64,000 nt of DNA, from NCBI GenBank assembly GCA_947462335.1, contig OX381721.1:13157910-13221909 (forward strand), given 5' to 3'. This stretch comes from Harmothoe impar. Its lineage: Eukaryota; Annelida; Polychaeta; Phyllodocida; Polynoidae. Shown here piece after piece: positions 58,342 through 64,000 of this stretch. The notes beneath the pieces are model-generated. The model was given only the letters and a program-made list of their open reading frames with translations, had not been told where the DNA came from and did not search any database. Position 1 is the first letter of the stretch. Every line of letters begins with the position of its first letter. The translations under genes and the position numbers were made by a program.

Positions 58342-58817
58342 TTTCTACACAGGCCTATTCTCAGTCTTAGACGACGTAGCATCCACCTTGTGCACTTTTC
58401 TCTGTACAATCCGTCATATTTGTATTTTTTTCTGATGAACCCATCACATTTAACAACCTGCCATATATATGCGACTCATATACACTTCAAAGAAAATAAT
58501 GAAATACATTAAATACCATGTTTGAGAGCTCATAATGGGTAATACAGACATCGGTGTCGAAAACAAGGACCAAATTACCAGTAAGATAACGAAATCTACC
58601 TTTGATTTGGATCAACAACTGATTTTAAAGTTGTTTAATCAAGTGAATAACTATGTATCATGAAAAATTAAATGCCATGTAATTTTTTCCCCACGCCAAT
58701 CGGTCAATTTTGGGAACCCATGGTGGTCCCCGATCGACATAGAAATTAAAAGGTAAAGAAAAATCCTCACCTATGTATCATGACCTCTTTGTCAGGGAGA
58801 GGTAGACCAGCACACAC

Positions 58818-58922
58818 AGAAAAGTGAGAGTCATTGTCGCTAAAACTACCCTCACCTGACGGTCAGGCACTGCCTGACTCTCAGGTGAGGGTAGTTTTAG
58901 CGACAATGACTCTCACTTTTCT
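58818..58922. repeat. Perfect 42-bp-arm palindrome
   Basis: 58818-58859 and 58881-58922 are exact reverse complements. The 21-bp spacer is itself mostly palindromic (GTCAGGCA ctg-centred TGCCTGAC). A long stable hairpin would form in single-stranded DNA or RNA. Confidence 0.9.
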
Positions 58923-59199
58923 GAGGGTCAGGTAGGGACCTCATCAACCCCTTCTCTGTTCTCCCTCTCATCACCCGCCCTTTAAGCTGCGCGTAGGCCT
59001 ATGCACGATAACTATAACTACTCCACCAAAACCGCTCAGACCAAATGTACCCGTGTGATTCTTTCCGACCGTGGTTAGAATTCACATGTTTCAAGGTAAA
59101 AGAAATATAGTGCACCATCAAGACCTTTTAAGTCCCAACACGTTCGATCCCTGTAGATTAGTCAAAACTATTAAGGCGTGTAATCCCTGATATAAAAGT

Positions 59200-60800
59200 A
59201 CGAGCAGAATCCCATATTATCTTGATTATTCTGGGCTGTTCCGATTTAGGCATTTAAAGACGGCATAGTGCTGTAAGCGCTGCTCCCGTTGTCGTCATAA
59301 TTAGTACATGCATCCCTGGCGAGTAACTCGCCAGTGCTGCTTTCCTATATAAAACCGACCCTAATTGAAACACCGTCAAATGGTCAGTATGATATGTCAC
59401 ATTGCAGTGCTGGCGAGTGAATTACTCAGCAGCACTGCGTTGTTGCATCATTTATTAACGCAACATGCTGTCCTTAAAGGGTTCAGCTGCCAGTGCCGTA
59501 TTGCCTGGTGCACCCTGGAGGAGGGGGAGGTGGTGGGGTAAAAGGAGGTGCCGCGTTATGAGGTCACCACGGACCACTGACCCCCCCCCCCCCCCACCCC
59601 CCCCCCCCAGCACCTGGAGTGGTCTACATATTTGATACACCCCCGTGTTACCATGACTCCCGGTCACAGAGCGGCTACAAACATGGCCGCCCCCGGGGAA
59701 TTGTTGTCATGTTGCTATGGTAACCAGATCAGGGAGGGATCAATGCTCGGGGGAAGTTTTCTGGTGGGTTGGCTTTGGGAGAGGGAGGTGACTAGACTGG
59801 CCTCAACACGTATAGCCTATATATTCCTCTACTTTATTGGCACTGATTGTGACTCATTTTACTAGTATATCACTCAATGTATTCTGTGAAAGTCCACTTC
59901 TATAGAACTTGCAACTCATCATGGTTTAAGACTTGAGCGATTAATGAAAGGTTGCTGGCATACAATGTCATGTAACAATGCACCTTACCCCAATAAGATT
60001 ACTTCTTTTTGTCATTTTTTTCACCCAATTCCAGACTTGCTCACATCTACTCAGCGGCAGATGGCAGAGAACTGGGTCTGTATCCTGGGTTGGCAGGGAG
60101 GGTACAGCCATGCTCATATTGATGATGGTCAGTACATGGTGGTCAGGAAGACGGGATGATGGTACCTCCAGCTACAACAAGGGTTATTATGTACTATTAT
60201 CATGTTCTGATGGATACTGCCGCGGAAACACCAAGCTACATTTATTTGATATAATTATGTGAGATGTACATGTAGTACATTGTACAATAGGAACGAGCGG
60301 TGAAGCTATAGCTAAAGTAAAGAAAATCTCATTTCTTGGTAAAATAACTATGCATCTTTCTATTTGGGGTCCTAATTCTTTTTACTAAATGTATATAGAG
60401 TGAGTTAGATAGAAGATAAGCTACTGTAGAGAGAGATGGGGCAAAGCTCCACTATTTATTTGATAAATCGCCATGACTTGATTACTTAAATTTAGGGTAA
60501 TTACGCATTAATGCGATATTAAATTTTCAAAAGGGGTAGTTCCTTTCCAACAATGACACGTGAACGACATGACGCACCTGACGCGGCATATGGCCATGTG
60601 TCAGGGAGCCTGGATACGTCACAGTTTTTATCTAACCTTCTCGCATAAGGATCATAACCAATGATCAACTATAGTGATGTTATTGTTCTGAGACAACGTA
60701 GATATAGTGCAGTGTAAGGATGGCCTTTTGGCAAGGCAAATTCGCTCCTTATAAGCAAAGTTACTCATAACCAATACTAAATACAGAGATGATGGGATAT
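59200..60800. other. Repeat-rich intergenic region
   Basis: Contains a degraded member of the GCGAGTTACTCGCC MITE family (about 59255-59482), a C-run at 59581-59609 and no supported gene. A 33-codon open stretch at 60061-60157 after an AG acceptor-like site (NWVCILGWQGGYSHAHIDDG) has no recognised domain. Confidence 0.5.
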
Positions 60801-60817
60801 TTCAATGTACAAATTAA

Positions 60818-61098
60818 CCCTTTAAGGACGGATGTCGCTAAAATACGACATTTGTCGTCATGATGCACCAATGCAGCCCCAGCGAGTAACTCGCCGGTGC
60901 TGTATTGGTGCATCATGCGGACCCTTTAGGAGTCACCTGGACCCATGAACGTAGAGTTCAGCGTTGGGAGCATATCAATCCCTTAGGGTTGGCATGATGC
61001 TTGAATGCAGCAGTGGCGAGTTACTTGCCAGGGCTGCATTCATACATCGTGACGACCAAGGGCATCATGCATTAAGGCATCATGCTGTCCTGAAAGGG
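60818..61098. mobile_element. piggyBac-like MITE (TTAA-flanked)
   Basis: TTAA at 60814 and 61099 flanks ends CCCTTTAAGGACG / TGTCCTGAAAGGG. The interior carries GCAGCNNNGGCGAGTTAC-type motifs, also seen near 6800, 19900 and 59330. TTAA target sites and CCC-starting ends are typical of piggyBac-derived elements. Confidence 0.65.
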
Positions 61099-61381
61099 TT
61101 AATGAAGGAACCGTTTGTCCACGTCACATATTTCACAGCTTTCGGATTTCCCTAATATCCCCACAGAGACGCTGAACCCAATGAACCGTGAACTCGCGAA
61201 CGCAGGCGCTTTGCCGCACCGAGACGTTTTCGCACCTCCCCCTCACACCCACGGACGACGTCCAACGCCGCACCAGCAGTAAGAAAAACACCCACACCAC
61301 AGGCTAATACTCGGCTGTTTCCGGCGGCTTTCGGCCCTTGACGACGCTGACCACAACACGTTAGTTGTTGCCGCCTGGTGG

Positions 61382-61500
61382 ATGACGTAACTCGGCCATG
61401 ACGTCGTCTGCTGAGTCAGGTGCAGTGTAAACGGTCTGAGACTGAGAGAGGAGACATTAAAAGCCGGCTCCATACGTCCACCCCTCACTGCCGACACGCT
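61382..61500 (+). promoter_or_regulatory. CpG-rich promoter with CRE/AP-1-like sites
   Basis: Upstream of the plus-strand signal-peptide exon lie TGACGTAA (61383-61390), TGACGTCG (61399-61406) and TGCTGAGTCA (61409-61418), resembling CRE/ATF and Maf/AP-1 sites. An ATTAAAAGCC stretch at about 61455 could serve as a TATA box about 190 bases before the ATG. The region 61170-61500 is clearly richer in CpG than its surroundings. Confidence 0.5.
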
Positions 61501-61650
61501 CAGACACGAGCACAACCCACTGACCGTACACACAGCCTGGAACACACTTCTTAAATTTATTTCGGTATTTTGTGGAACTTAACGTTTATATCGTGTGGAC
61601 GACTTGTTCACTGAGGAGGATACCTGTGAGGAGAGACATTAGCAGGCCAC

Positions 61651-61759
61651 ATGATGGGTACTGGAGGAGGTTTCAGTTTGAGGATAGCACCCTGGAGTAG
61701 AATGTGGCTGACGTGTGGAGTACTGTACCTGCTGACTCTGCTACCCACTCCGTGCTCAG
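61651..61759 (+). CDS. Signal-peptide exon of a right-flanking gene
   Basis: ATGATG at 61651 opens a leader with a hydrophobic core (MWLTCGVLYLLTLLPTPCS) and ends in phase 1 at CTCAG|GTAGGT. The second Met could also start translation. It is preceded by a CpG-rich promoter-like region. The rest of the gene is uncertain; see the candidate exon at 62820. The form matches exon 1 of the receptor gene. Confidence 0.6.
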
Positions 61760-62819
61760 GTAGGTGAAATGTCGTCTGCTACAGAACCCATGTTGTAAAC
61801 AGGCTCCGAGTATATCCCACCATGTAAAACATGTTTCCAAGGGTCAGGTGGTACCAATGGCAGTTGACATTAGTATCTGACATTATCCCCCGGCATCAAC
61901 ATTAAACCACATAATATTCTTGCTCTCCACCCATCGTATTAAAAAGTATAACCGTGCCCTGTTTCTACAGTATTTATCAAACAATAATAAAAGACATTCA
62001 ATTCCCCCAAGGGGGACTTGGAAACAGTACAATATCCTTCAGTTAGGTCACATACCATTTATTCACCGAAGAGATTCAATCATCTTAACTGTTATCAAGC
62101 CAGCCCAAGTAATGGCAAGTTCACAAGAACTTTATTCCACAGGTTCCAGAGGTACCTCTAAGCTCTCTGCAGCATCCATCCCCTTCCTCACTCTACCCCA
62201 TAAGAACATGAAGTACACTGATGTTGCATTAGTATGTCTACCCACGGCTCCCATTATAACCTTATATCACTAGCACTGTAGTGTTAAAGCCATCTGGCCA
62301 TCTTGTAGACAGTCATGTAAATCTAAAGACATTATGCTCATTCATCATCATTACTTTAAGCATGCTTCCTCCATTGCTACAAACTTATTGAAAACTAGCC
62401 AACCCTGGACAGACTGTTTGATGACAAGTATTACCATCCTGTTGGCTTGTTGCCATTCCCCTACTTCGGTGTTTCACTGTTTGTTGACATGCACGAAAAC
62501 TGTTGTCAACGTAACACATAAACAACCTACTCTTGTAAGTTAGCTATAGGCGTGTACATTATAAAGATGTATAGATTTATTATACATGTATGGCAGGCTG
62601 GATACATTATTATAGATTCTGCATTATAGAGCCGAGAAGCTGACTGCCTGAAACTGGCCTTGTGTCTGTGCAATAGCCAATACCCCTTATGTATGTTACC
62701 GGTACTACATTCAATATGCGCATACGTGAGAATTAACTGTAAACATCACATTATCCTGTACATGTACATAATTGAGGTTCTTAACTCACTGAATAAGTAC
62801 TCCCCGTACTTTTAAACAG

Positions 62820-62983
62820 GTAACTACTTAGCATATATCAACTTATATGAGCTTGATACATGTACCAAGAAGAGCTATGTAGTGGAGAGCCATGCTGCAG
62901 CATGTGAAGACATGTACAACCCAGCTCTGTGTTACTCTACCATACAGCTGGATGTAGACCTCACAATGCACAGCACGAGTTAG
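62820..62983 (+). CDS. Possible second and last exon of the right-flanking gene
   Basis: The acceptor CCCCGTACTTTTAAACAG is good. Read in phase 1, to match the exon at 61651-61759, the next 54 codons are open to TAG at 62981: NLYELDTCTKKSYVVESHAA, then ACEDMYNPALCYS. Joined to the leader this would be a small secreted protein with three cysteines. I recognise no family. The open stretch is short enough to be chance. Confidence 0.3.
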
Positions 62984-64000
62984 CACATGCAGAGCAGGCT
63001 ACCTATTTACCACACCAATATTTATTAACCAACGTGATGTATTCACATGGGAATAGCTCTAAGATCCACCAGAAAGTCCCCAATACTTGACACATGACCA
63101 GTTCCTTGGACCTGTTTGTAGGGGTTATAACTGAGTTGCTGCAGCTGGCACTTGGCAATATGTACCAGGAATCTGGCTGTTCCCCCTGAGCTATTTATAA
63201 AACACATTGACATTAGGAGGGGTGGTGTAATATATCATTTTCTGTCATATAATATGCTGTATAGGCTACCGGAAATGTTCAGATTCATATTGTAACTCCA
63301 AAATGTACACATTGGAACTTGGCATCTCTTTAGAATGGCCATCCAGGTGGCCAATATTTATCAGGGCAGCTGGAAAGGGCAGTTACCTTTGAGTTATCTC
63401 AGGAACCAATCTCCCAGAGGGATGTGCAGACACACAATGACGTGACCATGAGGTTGGAAGCACTGTGGAATCCCCCATGTGTGTGCCCAATTAGCATGGG
63501 ACTACCCCATGGGGACGACTCTGACGGGAAGCCAACTCATAGCAGGGGCGGGCCCTGCTTGGGGCAAACTTTGGTGTCAGCAATACAAATGGGCATTATC
63601 AAAGAACAACAGAGAGTGGACTTCCTTAATATGCATAGGGAGGGGAGTAACAGAGCCTGTGGTAAACTAAAAACACTGTCTATAATCAAAAATGTTATCC
63701 GTGCATATTACCTGAACCCACGTAGGTGGGCAAGAGTGGTATATGAATCCCGGATATGAATCATATGTTTGGCTGATGTGGCCGACGTTTCTACCTGGGT
63801 CATACCCTGAGTACTAAGGGAGTGGTCATTTCTTAACAACAGGGGGGGGTCGGTGGATTTTCGCGCAAGAGGGCCGAAAAATTTTTGGTCCCCCCCACGG
63901 GAGGGGTCGACATTTTTTTGGTCCCCCCCTCGGGTAAGTCGAAATTGAGCGCGGCCGACCCCTTTGAGCTATAGTAACGCACAGGCTTTTTCGCTAAACA

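Noticed and set aside
60061..60157. Short open stretch after an acceptor-like site (NWVCILGWQGG...)
   Set aside because: No matching upstream exon, no domain, and a stop soon after. Not enough to call an exon.

Overview
This looks like nuclear DNA of an invertebrate deuterostome, most likely a lancelet (Branchiostoma). The reasons are genes split into short exons with GT/AG junctions, a receptor built from C-type lectin and WSC modules with phase-1 introns, very dense short inverted-repeat transposons, a Ty3/gypsy retrotransposon, and AT-rich introns with microsatellites. The species is inferred; no marker in the window proves it.

Layout. 1-5.4 kb: the 5' end of a minus-strand gene (signal-peptide exon at 5281-5359, candidate 21-nt microexon at 4429-4449) that probably runs off the left edge. 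5.4-12.8 kb: no gene recognised, several inverted-repeat elements. 13.6-37.1 kb, minus strand: one gene whose 16 coding exons I could join with consistent phases into a 667-residue type I membrane receptor. Its order is signal peptide, first C-type lectin domain (CTLD) split by an inserted WSC domain, second CTLD with an EPN motif, Thr/Ser-rich stalk, transmembrane helix, and a Tyr-rich cytoplasmic tail with seven YxN motifs and one YxxM. This is the most interesting host gene. 38-40.9 kb: hairpin and TIR elements. 40,938-53,900, minus strand: a 12.96-kb Ty3/gypsy LTR retrotransposon with apparently identical 415-bp LTRs, so a recent insertion. It has an extra coiled-coil ORF before gag, an internal partial LTR plus primer-binding-site duplication, gag, pol broken by a 1-nt frameshift before integrase, and a 1085-codon ORF in the env position that is not an envelope. 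It appears to sit inside an older inverted-repeat element (40,261-55,135). 54-61.1 kb: more TIR elements and a perfect 42-bp-arm palindrome. 61.4-62.98 kb, plus strand: promoter with CRE/AP-1-like sites, a signal-peptide exon (61,651-61,759) and a possible second exon. The right edge carries a dispersed repeat also seen near the left edge.

How the parts work together. The receptor would bind glycan or another ligand through its lectin/WSC ectodomain and, if its tail tyrosines are phosphorylated, recruit SH2 adaptors of the GRB2 or PI3K type. That is inference from motifs. Two further signal-peptide exons ending in phase 1 flank it, which fits a neighbourhood of modular extracellular or secreted proteins. 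Most of the remaining sequence is mobile-element debris.
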